Positions 33,001 through 40,502 of a stretch of 44,836 nucleotides of DNA are shown here, one piece after another. This stretch comes from Bacteroidales bacterium. GTDB taxonomy: Bacteria > Bacteroidota > Bacteroidia > Bacteroidales > P3. The translations under genes and the position numbers were made by a program. The stretch spans positions 1-44,836 of the forward strand of contig JAFWQP010000023.1 of the NCBI GenBank assembly GCA_017509045.1. Reading direction: 5' to 3'. The notes under the pieces were generated by a model. It made no database searches and was not told the DNA's origin. It worked only from the letters and a program-made list of their open reading frames with translations. Each line of letters opens with the position of its first letter. Position 1 is the first letter of the stretch.

Positions 33001-34252
33001 CATAGGAACCAATCTTGATGACACCCTCGGGAATATCAGCACGGGTCACCAGTGTGTCTGCCACATAAAGGCGGTGTGTATAGAAGAGTGGGTTGCTGCT
33101 CCGTTGGCTGAATTCTATGCTGCACCAGTTGCCTAGTGTGCCATCGAAGTTCACGCGCGTCAGCCCCGTGCACCCTTCGAAGGCAGACTCGCCCACCGTG
33201 CGTAACGAAGAGGGCAACGTCACCTCACTGATGCCTGTTAGGTTGCGGAAAGCGTTGGCGGCAATGTGTCGTACGTTGGGACCGATGGTCAGCGTTTCTA
33301 GGCTTTCGCAGTTGAAGAACGTCGTATTGTCAATCCCAAAATAGTAACGTCCCACTTGAATGCAACTGTCAGGGTTGTAGTGCAAGGTATGTAATCGTCT
33401 ACAGTATGCGAAGGCGAAGGCGTCCAGTATCTTTAGTGTGGTGGGGAGCGTTACTGTGGTCAGCGATTCGTTGTGATAAAAAGCGTTGACACCAATACTT
33501 TCCAACCCTTCGTTGAGTTGTAGGTCGGCAAGTGCAGTGCAATAGTAGAATGCGGACTCTCCGATAGTCCGTAGCGTGGAGGGCAGATGTAATGTATTCA
33601 GACGTGAACAGCTGTGGAAGGCATCATTTCCGATGGTACGTATACCTTCGGGAATGTCAATTGTTTCGAATTCGCAGCCATAGAAGGCATACGGTCCGAT
33701 ATGGCGTACCGTAGAAGGAATCACCGTCCGCCGACAGCCCAGCAGCAAGGTGCTGTCAGCGGTTCGGATGACTGCGTTGCAGTTGTCGCGGCTGTGGTAG
33801 TGTGTGTTGGCGGTATCAACGATGATGCTGTCGAGATTATAGCAGCAATCAATGGCATGTTCCTCAATTGAGTCCGTCTCAGCCCCGATATAGACGGACC
33901 GTAGGGCTTGGCAGTTAAAGAGACAACTCCTGGACATTACGGATAGGGTCGGGGGAAATACCACTGATGTTAGACCGCTGCAACCGGCAAATGTCCATAT
34001 GCTCACTTGTGTGACAGTGAGAGAATCTCTTCCAAACAACACTTTCGACGGTACTACCACTCGGCCAGTCAGATTGTCGTAGCTGTTAGTGTATCCGCCA
34101 TTTTGAGATACCAGTGTGGCTTCATGGCTGTTGGTCTGATAGTAGTATAGGGTATGTCCCGAAGGGCTGACTGCGCTGAAGTTCCATTGAGCCATCAGGG
34201 GCAATGTTGCAAGCAGCATTCCTACTAGTGATAGTATACTTCTCTTAATCAT
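30056..34252 (-). CDS. T9SS-secreted leucine-rich-repeat (BspA-like) protein with IgGFc-binding-like domain
   Basis: The 1398-residue surface protein has a signal peptide (MIKRSILSLVGMLLATLPLMAQ). Residues about 40-520 are BspA-type LRR_5 repeats of 22-24 residues (LTSVVFPPTLSVMSRSCLFNC, RTIGESAFYYCTALADLQLN, SIGFAAFLNCTSLREITI). From TDFWCMFLCADHE (about 543) to about 935 the sequence resembles the IgGFc-binding N-terminal domain (SLVITGEEDAVITIEQP, ALFSSDYVPYAYDMATVYPT, LLTSPALKGGDWVVVTASKD). Then come two Ig-like modules with GCDTLLTLNLTAS and GCDSVVTVHVTV. Residues 1305-1398 are the gliding-motility-associated type B sorting domain (FPNVFTPGKETNQTFGI, YNRLGQKIFHTTDPTEEWDGT, PQGAYAYHYFI). 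A role in adhesion or binding of host glycoprotein is plausible, not shown. Confidence 0.9.
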   Translation of the reverse strand: MIKRSILSLVGMLLATLPLMAQWNFSAVSPSGHTLYYYQTNSHEATLVSQNGGYTNSYDNLTGRVVVPSKVLFGRDSLTVTQVSIWTFAGCSGLTSVVFPPTLSVMSRSCLFNCQALRSVYIGAETDSIEEHAIDCCYNLDSIIVDTANTHYHSRDNCNAVIRTADSTLLLGCRRTVIPSTVRHIGPYAFYGCEFETIDIPEGIRTIGNDAFHSCSRLNTLHLPSTLRTIGESAFYYCTALADLQLNEGLESIGVNAFYHNESLTTVTLPTTLKILDAFAFAYCRRLHTLHYNPDSCIQVGRYYFGIDNTTFFNCESLETLTIGPNVRHIAANAFRNLTGISEVTLPSSLRTVGESAFEGCTGLTRVNFDGTLGNWCSIEFSQRSSNPLFYTHRLYVADTLVTRADIPEGVIKIGSYAFADNTALRSATLPSTVESIGFAAFLNCTSLREITIESPTIAVRGRAFEGCGSLTHINSHALRPDKAGPRAFEQVNTNLPVYIPIGSRSQYEEAWSPLNNFIETLIPSGPIPPPTPQAETPVLTTMGTDFWCMFLCADHEHDGSYSLVITGEEDAVITIEQPCHHWDTIVCLEGGGSETVIIPTDRAVRNYNTSPEIIMGHGIHVSSTAPIALFSSDYVPYAYDMATVYPTATLDTQYIVQGYPSRENAIVGLLAIEDNTVLQLHTSCNSLSYSNGSNVTLMRGQTLQLRSNCGSYGNGTFFNGMEVVSNGKPFALFSGSGRINIGCDTPTGFAAAADHCYEQATPTGTWGQRYLLTSPALKGGDWVVVTASKDSTVLTLDGTPLDTIHHRQHHIIQLPTNTAQLLEASAPVGVSLYFNGHECNYWGDPSSVTLPHLDQGTSIATFNAVSCESVSEHFVNLCASLDAVPYITLDDNPIGSHFSAHNPTLSYARLKVTPGTHTLRCDRGVFTGWFYGLGKAESYTYPAAMSLHPQGALLLANGTLAPTSEQCLQVCADNEVELIATTTSIDTAAYWTIDSLPLADSAMRIHYRFDTPGLHHVTALLRGECTDGFCDTVEAYICVSPTNMDTIEDSFCLGEGYQWRNRTLDSAGTYTFLFSATVGCDTLLTLNLTASGQHVEDTIQVVLDEGDSIIIDGITYSQAGYYHHGTYPLPSGCDSVVTVHVTVLHHEPLVIHSDMSTNGICLGDTVVLTATPDTATVHWVAIPPDPSLNGRDTCHRIKVTPLETTSYSLLEQADTSITIQVFQHPVPCIEILRDYIDFDDPLVLLNDCSEYSTSSLWQMPDGINFSGANLHQRLTDLPENSLPIILVTCNHVCCADTSITLPIKYNSYWFPNVFTPGKETNQTFGIHTRKVFAEYELIIYNRLGQKIFHTTDPTEEWDGTHNGQPLPQGAYAYHYFIHITDNGNIRKSGAGIVTLLR

Positions 34253-34373
34253 AAATTCATTCCTTTCTTTTCAAAAAAGTCTTTTACTATATACAGTCAA
34301 AAGTGCCAAAAACGTCACCCATAAGGGCGATTATTTATGATTTTTTAACTATATGTCCTAATTCCGATACTTT
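34253..34373. other. Spacer between truB and the LRR gene
   Basis: The 121-bp A/T-rich spacer shows no gene and no clear terminator; it must hold the promoter of the LRR gene, but no good TAnnTTTG box was found. Confidence 0.4.
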
Positions 34374-35246
34374 TCAGTCTCGGAATAGGTAGGAATGAAT
34401 GTCGTCGAGGCTGACAGCGTCGGTAAGAGTGTATTCACCCACTTGTTCTCGTCGTAAGGCGGAAAGGAAGGCTCCACTGTCGAGAGCCAGTCCTAGGTCG
34501 CGGGCTATGCTTCGGATGTATGTGCCTTTGCCACAGCGGATGCGGAAGTTTATCTGTGGCAGATGCTCTGGGACGGTTCCCTGCGGATGCCTATATAATT
34601 GAGAATTGAGAATTGAGGATTGAGAATTATCCGAGTGCGGCAGCATCCCCTCTTTAGAGGGGTGGCTGAAAGCCGGGGTAGGTATATTCTCCATTCTCAA
34701 TTCTTCATTCTCAATTCGTATTTTTCCAGGTCTGAAGTCTGTTATCTCAAACTCGTCTATATGAACTGTCTTTGGTGTAGGCGATGGGATTTCTTTCCCA
34801 TCCTCGGCCTCGCGTGCGTATTGGTAAGCCCGCTGGCCGCCTATCTTCACGGCACTAAAGATGGGCGGCACCTGCTCAATGTCGCCTATAAACTGTTTTT
34901 TGACATCCTCCACCAATTCAGGTGTGATATGCTCGTAAGGGTAGTAATGGTCGATTGCTCGTTCCAAGTCGTAGCAAGGTGTTGTGGCTCCCAGCACCAT
35001 CGTGCCTGAATATACTTTCTCACCGGCTTGCAACTCGTCGATGCATTTGGTCGCTTTTCCCACGCAGATTAGTAGCAATCCCGTCGCCAACGGGTCTAAC
35101 GTCCCCGCGTGCCCAATCTTGAATTTCTTTATGTCAAAGGTGTTGCGTATAGCAGCCTTAACCTTGTTCACCGCCTGAAACGATGTCCACTGCCGCGGCT
35201 TGTCCACAGGGATAACCGTGCCTTCAAGTAAAGCCTCAAGAGTCAT
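34374..35246 (-). CDS. truB: tRNA pseudouridine-55 synthase TruB with an in-frame repeat insertion
   Basis: The 290 residues contain the TruB core: VDKPRQWTSFQAVNKVK, KIGHAGTLDPLATGLLLICVGKATK with catalytic Asp51, VPPIFSAVKIGGQRAYQYAREAEDG, then INFRIRCGKGTYIRSIARDLGLAL and GAFLSALRREQVGEYTL. It converts U55 of tRNAs to pseudouridine. Between FRPGKI (176) and the conserved INFRIRCGKGTYIRS (from 232) lies a stretch that relatives lack; residues 177-217 are encoded by the composite repeat (RIENEELRMENIPTP, SHPSKEG, SQSSILNSQL). This is at a surface loop before the strand that carries the KGTYIR motif, so activity may persist. It is downstream of uppP, with a 59-bp spacer of AATACTAG words. Confidence 0.94.
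   Translation of the reverse strand: MTLEALLEGTVIPVDKPRQWTSFQAVNKVKAAIRNTFDIKKFKIGHAGTLDPLATGLLLICVGKATKCIDELQAGEKVYSGTMVLGATTPCYDLERAIDHYYPYEHITPELVEDVKKQFIGDIEQVPPIFSAVKIGGQRAYQYAREAEDGKEIPSPTPKTVHIDEFEITDFRPGKIRIENEELRMENIPTPAFSHPSKEGMLPHSDNSQSSILNSQLYRHPQGTVPEHLPQINFRIRCGKGTYIRSIARDLGLALDSGAFLSALRREQVGEYTLTDAVSLDDIHSYLFRD
34597..34720. repeat. Composite repeat, copy 3, inserted in frame in truB
   Basis: Arms of AATTGAGAATTGAG and ATTCTCAATTC words flank the core 34643-34689 (hairpin CCCCTCT-TT-AGAGGGG, then GGTGGCTGAAAGCCGGGGTA). The orientation is the same as at 263-311, so truB and the MurL-like gene both read PxFxHPSKEG from it. Confidence 0.85.
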
Positions 35247-35254
35247 AACCGAAA

Positions 35255-35300
35255 AATACTAGCTCTACTAGAAATACTAGGAATACTAGAAAAACTAGAC
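35255..35300. repeat. AATACTAGA word repeats
   Basis: Between truB and uppP five CTAG-containing words of about 10 bp (ATACTAGNNN, ATACTAGAAA) stand in tandem. This is yet another spacer word family. Confidence 0.6.
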
Positions 35301-35305
35301 CCTCC

Positions 35306-36112
35306 CTAGTGTATCATCGGAATCACAATCGCCAGCACACCCACGATGGCGCAGTAGAGGGCAAACCAAATGAGCTTGCCTTTCTTCACGATGTTAATCA
35401 TCCACTTACATGCCAGACAACCGCTGATAAAGGCGGCAAGGAATCCGACAATGAGGGATATGGTGGGCAAGCCAGCCATAGTTTCACTGACACCCACTTC
35501 GGCCATATCTTTGGCGCTCAGCAGTGCCTCGCCCAAGATGGGAGGAATGACCATCAGAAACGAGAACTGTGCCAACTTCTCTTTCTTATTGCCTAGCAGC
35601 AAGCCTGTGGCGATGGTACTTCCCGAACGGCTCAAGCCTGGCAGCACGGCCACCGCCTGTGCAATACCGATGACAAAGGCGTGCCAAGGTGAAATATGCT
35701 CTCTCTGGCGGGGCTTTGCCCAATAGGAAAAGGCCAGCAACAGAGCTGTCACCATCAGGCAGCAACCCACTACCAGCAGTCCGCTACCAAACACCGCCTC
35801 AACCTTATCCTTAAAGAAGAAGCCCACCACTGCGACAGGTATCATCGAAATCAATATGTTCACAATATATTTCGTGCCCTCGTTCCATTTCCATTTAAAC
35901 AGGTCTTGAAACAGCCACACGATTTCCTTCCACAGAATGACGCAGGTGCTCAGTACTGTGGCAACGTGTACGGCTATGGTGAATGCCAAATTCTCCTCGC
36001 CGTTGAGTCCAAATAGGTTAGCACCTATAGCAAGGTGTCCGCTACTGCTGACGGGAAGATACTCCGTCAATCCTTGGATGAGTCCAAGTACTAATGCTTC
36101 AAACCATTCCAT
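35306..36112 (-). CDS. uppP: Undecaprenyl-diphosphatase
   Basis: The 268-residue integral membrane protein matches UppP (BacA): [21 protein letters not shown] near the start and [29 protein letters not shown] in the middle contain the two conserved active-site motifs, with about eight hydrophobic segments. It recycles the lipid carrier for peptidoglycan and glycan synthesis and gives bacitracin tolerance. It is 3 bp from the DUF3098 gene and belongs to the ftsX - DUF3098 - uppP - truB unit. Confidence 0.95.
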   Translation of the reverse strand: MEWFEALVLGLIQGLTEYLPVSSSGHLAIGANLFGLNGEENLAFTIAVHVATVLSTCVILWKEIVWLFQDLFKWKWNEGTKYIVNILISMIPVAVVGFFFKDKVEAVFGSGLLVVGCCLMVTALLLAFSYWAKPRQREHISPWHAFVIGIAQAVAVLPGLSRSGSTIATGLLLGNKKEKLAQFSFLMVIPPILGEALLSAKDMAEVGVSETMAGLPTISLIVGFLAAFISGCLACKWMINIVKKGKLIWFALYCAIVGVLAIVIPMIH

Positions 36113-36115
36113 CTG

Positions 36116-36379
36116 TTATTCTTTTTTACCTCTGTACATGATTGCCACAATCTCGGTCACAAAGCCGAGGAAGATGAGTATGGGCGACACAAACAGTCTG
36201 CGCGCGTTGAACATCTCGGCGTTAAACACGTTGGGGTCGTCGCTGCCGCCACCACACAGGAATAGGTATCCCAGTGCCAGGAGGACGATGCCCACAATCA
36301 TGATGATATAGTTAACCTTAGTGAATACGAAGGAAAACTGCACATTGCCTTCTTCCGTTTTGTTGGTTTCTTTTGCCAT
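36116..36379 (-). CDS. DUF3098 small membrane protein
   Basis: The 87-residue protein has two transmembrane segments (NYIIMIVGIVLLALGYLFLC and LFVSPILIFLGFVTEIVAIMY) and a Lys-rich end. It matches the DUF3098 proteins found between ftsX and uppP in Bacteroidota. No function is known; the conserved position suggests a link with division or cell-wall lipid recycling. Confidence 0.88.
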   Translation of the reverse strand: MAKETNKTEEGNVQFSFVFTKVNYIIMIVGIVLLALGYLFLCGGGSDDPNVFNAEMFNARRLFVSPILIFLGFVTEIVAIMYRGKKE

Positions 36380-36440
36380 AATGTTATTGTTATGTTTGTT
36401 TGTTTTACTGTTTTAGCGTAAAGGTGAGCGAACCTTTTGT

Positions 36441-37316
36441 TTAATTATTTTGTCTCAGATAGCGCCTTACGGCGAACAGGGTGGAGAGGTACGAGAGCAC
36501 GATGCCGATGACAATGATAACGGCGGCGATACCCAGATACCAATAAAGGTGTGTGCTGTTCAGCAGGTCCATTCCGCTAAACGACTGGTTGAAGATGCCT
36601 GTGGCTATCGCCAATATCATGATGGCGATAAGGGCACCCAGCAGCCCATACCACACGCTGCGAGCCAGAAATGGGTGGGCTATGAAGCCGCTTTTGGCAC
36701 CCACCAGCTGCATGGTGCGGATGGTGTCGCGTTGGGCATACAGCGAGATGTGGATAGTGCTGCTAATCATCAGTATGCTCACGATTATCAGCAGTGCCAT
36801 GAATATGATGAGGAACCATGTAACCTTGTAGAACACGTCGTTCAGCTCGTTCACCACATTCTCTTGGAAAGTTACCCCGGTGACAAACTCCAGGTCCTTC
36901 ACCTCGTCGGCAAAAGCCTTGATATTGTCCGTGCGTCCGCTCTGGCTGGTCTCTGGGATATAGTCGGCTCTCAGGTTCACCATCATCGAGGGATATAGCG
37001 GATTGTAGCCTATAAAGCTTACAAAGTCGTCGTCTAGGTCTTCGGCAAAGATCTCGGCAGCGCGGTCACGCGAAATATAGTCCACATGTTTCACGCAGGG
37101 AATAGTCTCGATGCGGGTCTTCAGCATCAAGGCTGCTTCGTCGGTGATGTCGGGCACAAGGTCTACCTTATACGTGATGCGCTCCTGCATGTCGTGGGTT
37201 GTGCGGTAGGAGTGGTATTCCACCAGCAGGCACAGCCCCAGCAGGAAAAGCACCAGCGTGATGCTCAACACCGTCGAGGAGTGTGTTTCCCAAAGGTTTA
37301 CTTTGTTTCTTGCCAT
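36441..37316 (-). CDS. ftsX: Cell division protein FtsX
   Basis: The 291 residues have the FtsX layout: a cytoplasmic N-terminus with one membrane segment (VLSITLVLFLLGLCLLVEYHS), a periplasmic domain (VDLVPDITDEAALMLKTRIETIPCVKHVDYISRDRAAEIF), then three C-terminal membrane segments (FLIIFMALLIIVSILMISSTIHI, GLLGALIAIMILAI, LGIAAVIIVIGIVLSYLSTLFAVRRYL). FtsX with the ATPase FtsE controls cell-wall hydrolases at the septum. ftsE is not adjacent, as is usual in Bacteroidota. The spacer towards dnaN contains GAAGTAAGAACTAAGAAG words that run to the start codon. Confidence 0.93.
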   Translation of the reverse strand: MARNKVNLWETHSSTVLSITLVLFLLGLCLLVEYHSYRTTHDMQERITYKVDLVPDITDEAALMLKTRIETIPCVKHVDYISRDRAAEIFAEDLDDDFVSFIGYNPLYPSMMVNLRADYIPETSQSGRTDNIKAFADEVKDLEFVTGVTFQENVVNELNDVFYKVTWFLIIFMALLIIVSILMISSTIHISLYAQRDTIRTMQLVGAKSGFIAHPFLARSVWYGLLGALIAIMILAIATGIFNQSFSGMDLLNSTHLYWYLGIAAVIIVIGIVLSYLSTLFAVRRYLRQNN

Positions 37317-37410
37317 GATAAAATTGAAGTAAGAACTAAGAAGTAAGAACTAAGAAGTTTGGCAGTAGCCACTTTTCAATTTTCACCTTTCAATTATCAC
37401 CTTTCATTTG
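37317..37410. repeat. Spacer of GAAGTAAGAACTAAG and TTTCAATTTTCACC words
   Basis: Directly before the ftsX start lie AAGTAAGAACTAAGAAGTAAG words, the inverse of the TTAGTTCTTAC family at 9380 and 24989, followed by CTTTTCAATTTTCACCTTTC words behind dnaN. Confidence 0.65.
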
Positions 37411-38550
37411 TCAGTTTGCCAGCATCACGGGCATAACCAGCATCAGCACATCCTCGGGCGAGTTCTCCTCGTTCGAGACAGGGAAGATAATACCGGCGCG
37501 GCTCGGGTGCGACATCTCTATGAGTATCTGTTCCGTCTCGATGTTCGACACCATTTCAATCAAGAACTTGGCGTTGAAGCCTATCTTCATCGGCTCGCCC
37601 TCATATTGGCAGGGCAGCTTCTCCTGGGCGTTGTTCGAAAACAGCTCGTCCTCGGCGCTCACCACCAGCTCCCTTTCCATGATTGAGAGGCGCACCTGGT
37701 GCGAAGCCTGGTTGGCAAACAGTCCCACGCGGCGCAGGGTGTTCAGGAACGAGGCGCGGTCGATTGTCAGCTTGTTGGGGTTCTCCTTGGGTATGGCGGC
37801 GTCGTAGTTGGGGTATTTGCCGTCCACCAAGCGGCAGATGACGTAGAAATTGTCGAAGGTGAAGAATGCGTTGGTGTTGTTGTACTCCAACTTCACCTCC
37901 GTGTCCTCCTTGCGGGTAGCCAAGATGTTACGCATCATCATCACGGGCTTGCGGGGGAGGATGAACTTCACTTCCTGCTCGCTATGAATGTCGGTGCGGC
38001 GATAGCGCACCAGCTTGTGGGCGTCGGTGGCGACAAAGGTGGCGTTCTCGGCGTTGATTTCGCAATAGATGCCGCTCATCTGGGGGCGCATCTCATCGGT
38101 AGAGGCTGCAAAAGCGGTCTTGCCGATGGCGCTGGCGAGTGCACTGCTTGTCAATGTGATGGCGGAAGTCTCCTTTGCTTCGGGCATATTGGGGAAAGTC
38201 TCGGGGTTGTGTCCGGCAAGGTTGTATTTGCCTTCGCCCGACGAGATGCTGATGCCGAAGTTGCTATCGTCGACACTGAAAGTCATGGGCACATCGTCCA
38301 TGCTCTTCACGATGTCGAGCAGCAGTTTCGACGGCACTGCAATGTCCGACAGGCCTTCCATGCGGCCAGTCTCCACCTCAATCTTCGAAACCAAAGTGGT
38401 TTCCAAGTCGGTAGCACGGATGGTCAGCATCCCTTCGTCCAGATGGAAGTGGAAGCAGTTGATGATAGGCACGGTGTTGCTGTTGGTCAGCACGCCGCTC
38501 AACGATTGGATTTGTTTGGAAAACAGCAGGCTGTTAATGATGAATTTCAT
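37411..38550 (-). CDS. dnaN: DNA polymerase III sliding clamp
   Basis: The 379-residue protein is the beta clamp with its three similar domains. Typical segments are MKFIINSLLFSKQIQSLSGVL, VPIINCFHFHLDEGMLTIRATDLET, GEGKYNLAGHNPETFPNMP, TDAHKLVRYRR, FILPRKPVMMMRNIL and the end VLMLVMPVMLAN (usual M(P/V) RL replaced, as in Bacteroidota). It tethers polymerases to DNA. It is read from its own probable promoter and may lead into ftsX. Confidence 0.96.
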   Translation of the reverse strand: MKFIINSLLFSKQIQSLSGVLTNSNTVPIINCFHFHLDEGMLTIRATDLETTLVSKIEVETGRMEGLSDIAVPSKLLLDIVKSMDDVPMTFSVDDSNFGISISSGEGKYNLAGHNPETFPNMPEAKETSAITLTSSALASAIGKTAFAASTDEMRPQMSGIYCEINAENATFVATDAHKLVRYRRTDIHSEQEVKFILPRKPVMMMRNILATRKEDTEVKLEYNNTNAFFTFDNFYVICRLVDGKYPNYDAAIPKENPNKLTIDRASFLNTLRRVGLFANQASHQVRLSIMERELVVSAEDELFSNNAQEKLPCQYEGEPMKIGFNAKFLIEMVSNIETEQILIEMSHPSRAGIIFPVSNEENSPEDVLMLVMPVMLAN

Positions 38551-38588
38551 ATATTTATCTCTTTTTGTTATCTATTAATTACAAAATG

Positions 38589-38596
38589 CAAAGATA
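38589..38596 (-). promoter_or_regulatory. Probable -7 promoter box (TATCTTTG) of dnaN
   Basis: On the minus strand the bases read TATCTTTG, 39 bp upstream of the dnaN ATG. The expected -33 TTTG is not conserved. Confidence 0.5.
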
Positions 38597-38673
38597 TAGT
38601 ATATTTTTCATATATTACACTTGTCGACGAAATATTTATCAACAATGTGTTGAAAATATAAAATCGCCCTAGC

Positions 38674-39048
38674 TCAATCTAGCGAATAACACACTCCCTC
38701 GGGCAGGTCTAAGTCGTAGTGAAACTGGCAGTACGCCTTCGAGTACTTTTCGTCCAGATACATCGAGCCGCTTATCTTGTCGCCAATTTTAAAACGCGAC
38801 TTGGTGCGGTACAGCACCACGCAATTGTGATACTTCTCGCCTAGCGGGTCAGTATAGTCCTTGCCTATCGAGTCGGGTGTGTCGAGGTTGATAACTATGC
38901 CATAGTCCATCTCCGAAATGCCGACAAAGGGACCTGTGCAATCCTTATAATCTACCATCGTGCCCGAGAAGTCGAACACGTTGTCGGGCTTCTTACATCC
39001 CGTCAAGAGCATGGGAATGATTGCAATAATGAGAAGTGTTTTTTTCAT
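38674..39048 (-). CDS. Small lipoprotein of unknown function
   Basis: The 124 residues start at the ATG at 39048, which shares ATGA with the stop of the DUF3850 gene. The signal peptide MKKTLLIIAIIPMLLTGC ends in a lipobox, followed by KKPDN. The mature part (MVDYKDCTGPFVGISEMDYGIVINLDTP, KIGDKISGSMYLDEKYSKAYCQFHYD) looks like a small beta-barrel of the OB type. Similar lipoproteins of about this length occur in Bacteroidales; no function is known. Confidence 0.82.
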   Translation of the reverse strand: MKKTLLIIAIIPMLLTGCKKPDNVFDFSGTMVDYKDCTGPFVGISEMDYGIVINLDTPDSIGKDYTDPLGEKYHNCVVLYRTKSRFKIGDKISGSMYLDEKYSKAYCQFHYDLDLPEGVCYSLD

Positions 39049-39293
39049 GATATCAGTTTTATAGCCATGACTACATAGCCTTCTTTGCAATAATTTTTGT
39101 CGTCCAAAAGATAGGTCACTTCTGTCTCTATTACCCTCCCCGTATATTCTTCGCCAGTATGTTCCCTTAGCCTGAGAATGTCGTTTACCTGGAACCCCCT
39201 GTCATTATACCTGACCTCAAAGTTCTTTCTGCCCTCCGCTATGGCGTTAAAATACTCGGGCATAATCTTTAAGTCGTGATATTGTCTGCTCAT
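39045..39293 (-). CDS. DUF3850 (ASCH-like) protein
   Basis: The 82 residues match DUF3850: HDLKIMPEYFNAIAEGRKNFEVRYNDRGFQVNDILRLREH, YTGRVIETEVTYLLD and GYVVMAIKLI. The fold is of the ASCH/PUA type that binds RNA or modified nucleotides; most members I know are phage genes. Here it sits between dapD (13 bp) and a lipoprotein (4-bp overlap), with no phage genes nearby, so it looks domesticated. Function unknown. Confidence 0.88.
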   Translation of the reverse strand: MSRQYHDLKIMPEYFNAIAEGRKNFEVRYNDRGFQVNDILRLREHTGEEYTGRVIETEVTYLLDDKNYCKEGYVVMAIKLIS

Positions 39294-39306
39294 AGCTTGG
39301 AGGGTG

Positions 39307-40122
39307 TTACACGCTCACGCCAAAGTCGCGCAAGGCGTTGTTGAGGCTGGTTTTCTTGTCGGTCGAGGCATTGCGGTGCCCGATGATGAGGGCGCAGCTC
39401 ACTTGGTAGTCGCCTGCGGCGAAATGCTTGGTGTAGCTGCCCGGAATCACCACGCTGCGGGTAGGCACACGTCCCTTGTATGTTACGGGCTCTGCCTGCG
39501 TCACGTCGATGATGTGGGTGCTGGCGGTAATGACAGTGTTGGCACCAATCACCGCCTCTTCCTCAATCAATGCCCCCTCCACTATGATGCAGCGGCTGCC
39601 TATAAAGCAGTGGTCCTCAATAATCACCGGCGCCGCCTGCACAGGCTCCAGCACACCGCCTATGCCCACTCCGCCGCTCAGGTGCACATGCTTCCCAATC
39701 TGGGCACAGCTGCCCACGGTGGCCCATGTGTCCACCATCGTCCCGCTGTCCACATACGCACCGATGTTCACATACGAGGGCATCATCACCACCCCGGGAG
39801 CTAGGTAGGCCCCGTAGCGCGCTACAGCGGGCGGCACCACGCGCACCTGCTGCTCGGCATAGTTGCGCTTCAGGGCTATCTTGTCGTGGTATTCAAAGGG
39901 TCCCACCTCGATGGTTTCCATCTGGTTAATAGGGAAATAGAGTATCACAGCCTTCTTCAGCCATTCGTTCACCTTCCAGCCATCTTCGTCCTTCTCGGCG
40001 ATGCGCAGCTTACCCTTGTCCAGCATCTCCACCACCTCGCGGATGGCCTGCTGCACAGCATCCTCTTTCAGCAGTTCGCGGTTTTCCCACGCCTGCTCTA
40101 TCGTTTTTTGCATTTCTAACAT
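39307..40122 (-). CDS. dapD: Tetrahydrodipicolinate N-succinyltransferase
   Basis: The protein has 271 residues from the ATG at 40122 (MLEMQKTIEQAWENRELLKED); a TTG at 40140 directly abuts a GGAGGG and is not a likely start. DapD succinylates tetrahydrodipicolinate in lysine and diaminopimelate synthesis. EWLKKAVILYFPINQMETIEVGPFEYHDKI, the hexapeptide beta-helix (MMPSYVNIGAYVDSGTMVDTWATVGSCAQIGKHVHLSGGVGIGGVLEP), VIIEDHCFIGSRCIIVEGALIEEEAVIGANTVI and RVPTRSVVIPGSYTK are typical. It is the first gene of a three-gene minus-strand group. Confidence 0.95.
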   Translation of the reverse strand: MLEMQKTIEQAWENRELLKEDAVQQAIREVVEMLDKGKLRIAEKDEDGWKVNEWLKKAVILYFPINQMETIEVGPFEYHDKIALKRNYAEQQVRVVPPAVARYGAYLAPGVVMMPSYVNIGAYVDSGTMVDTWATVGSCAQIGKHVHLSGGVGIGGVLEPVQAAPVIIEDHCFIGSRCIIVEGALIEEEAVIGANTVITASTHIIDVTQAEPVTYKGRVPTRSVVIPGSYTKHFAAGDYQVSCALIIGHRNASTDKKTSLNNALRDFGVSV

Positions 40123-40140
40123 ATTATCTACAACGTTCAA

Positions 40141-40502
40141 CCCTCCTTTTTATTGTATGCTCACTCAAAAAAATGCCTTCGCCACCCTTTTTCCTTTATT
40201 GTTATCCTATCGTTATACCTTAGTTATACTTTAGTTATACCTTAGTTATTCTATATATAATAGTATAACTAAGGTATAACTAAAGTATAACTAAGGTATA
40301 ACGATAGGATAACTACAAAAGACATCTAGGAAAGATTGGTCGTTTCTTGATAATAAAAATGAGCCGTTTGGACTATTTTTGGCAGATGCAATTGTTTGAT
40401 ATGTAGTTGGTAATGTGAAATCTTGGGCGAAAGTAAAACTTTATTTTGAGGTCGGAATAATAAAACGGGCATTGTTGCGTTAAAGAATATTATTATTTTA
40501 GT
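40141..40502. other. Intergenic region between dapD and a divergent gene, holding the second palindrome
   Basis: The 360-bp space holds AAAGGAGGG (minus strand, next to dapD), the long palindrome at 40201-40313 and an A/T-rich stretch before the gene at 40503. No further gene was recognised. Confidence 0.6.
40201..40313. repeat. Perfect long palindrome, copy 2 (111-bp shared core)
   Basis: Arms 40201-40249 and 40265-40313 are exact reverse complements around the same 15-base centre as copy 1. The core 40202-40312 equals 19543-19653 without a mismatch, whereas the flanks are unrelated (TTTATTG / CTACAAA against CCATTAC / GTGGGGG). Confidence 0.95.

Noticed and set aside
40123..40140. TTG start of dapD next to GGAGGG
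   Set aside because: The GGAGGG touches the TTG without spacing, and family alignment favours the ATG at 40122.
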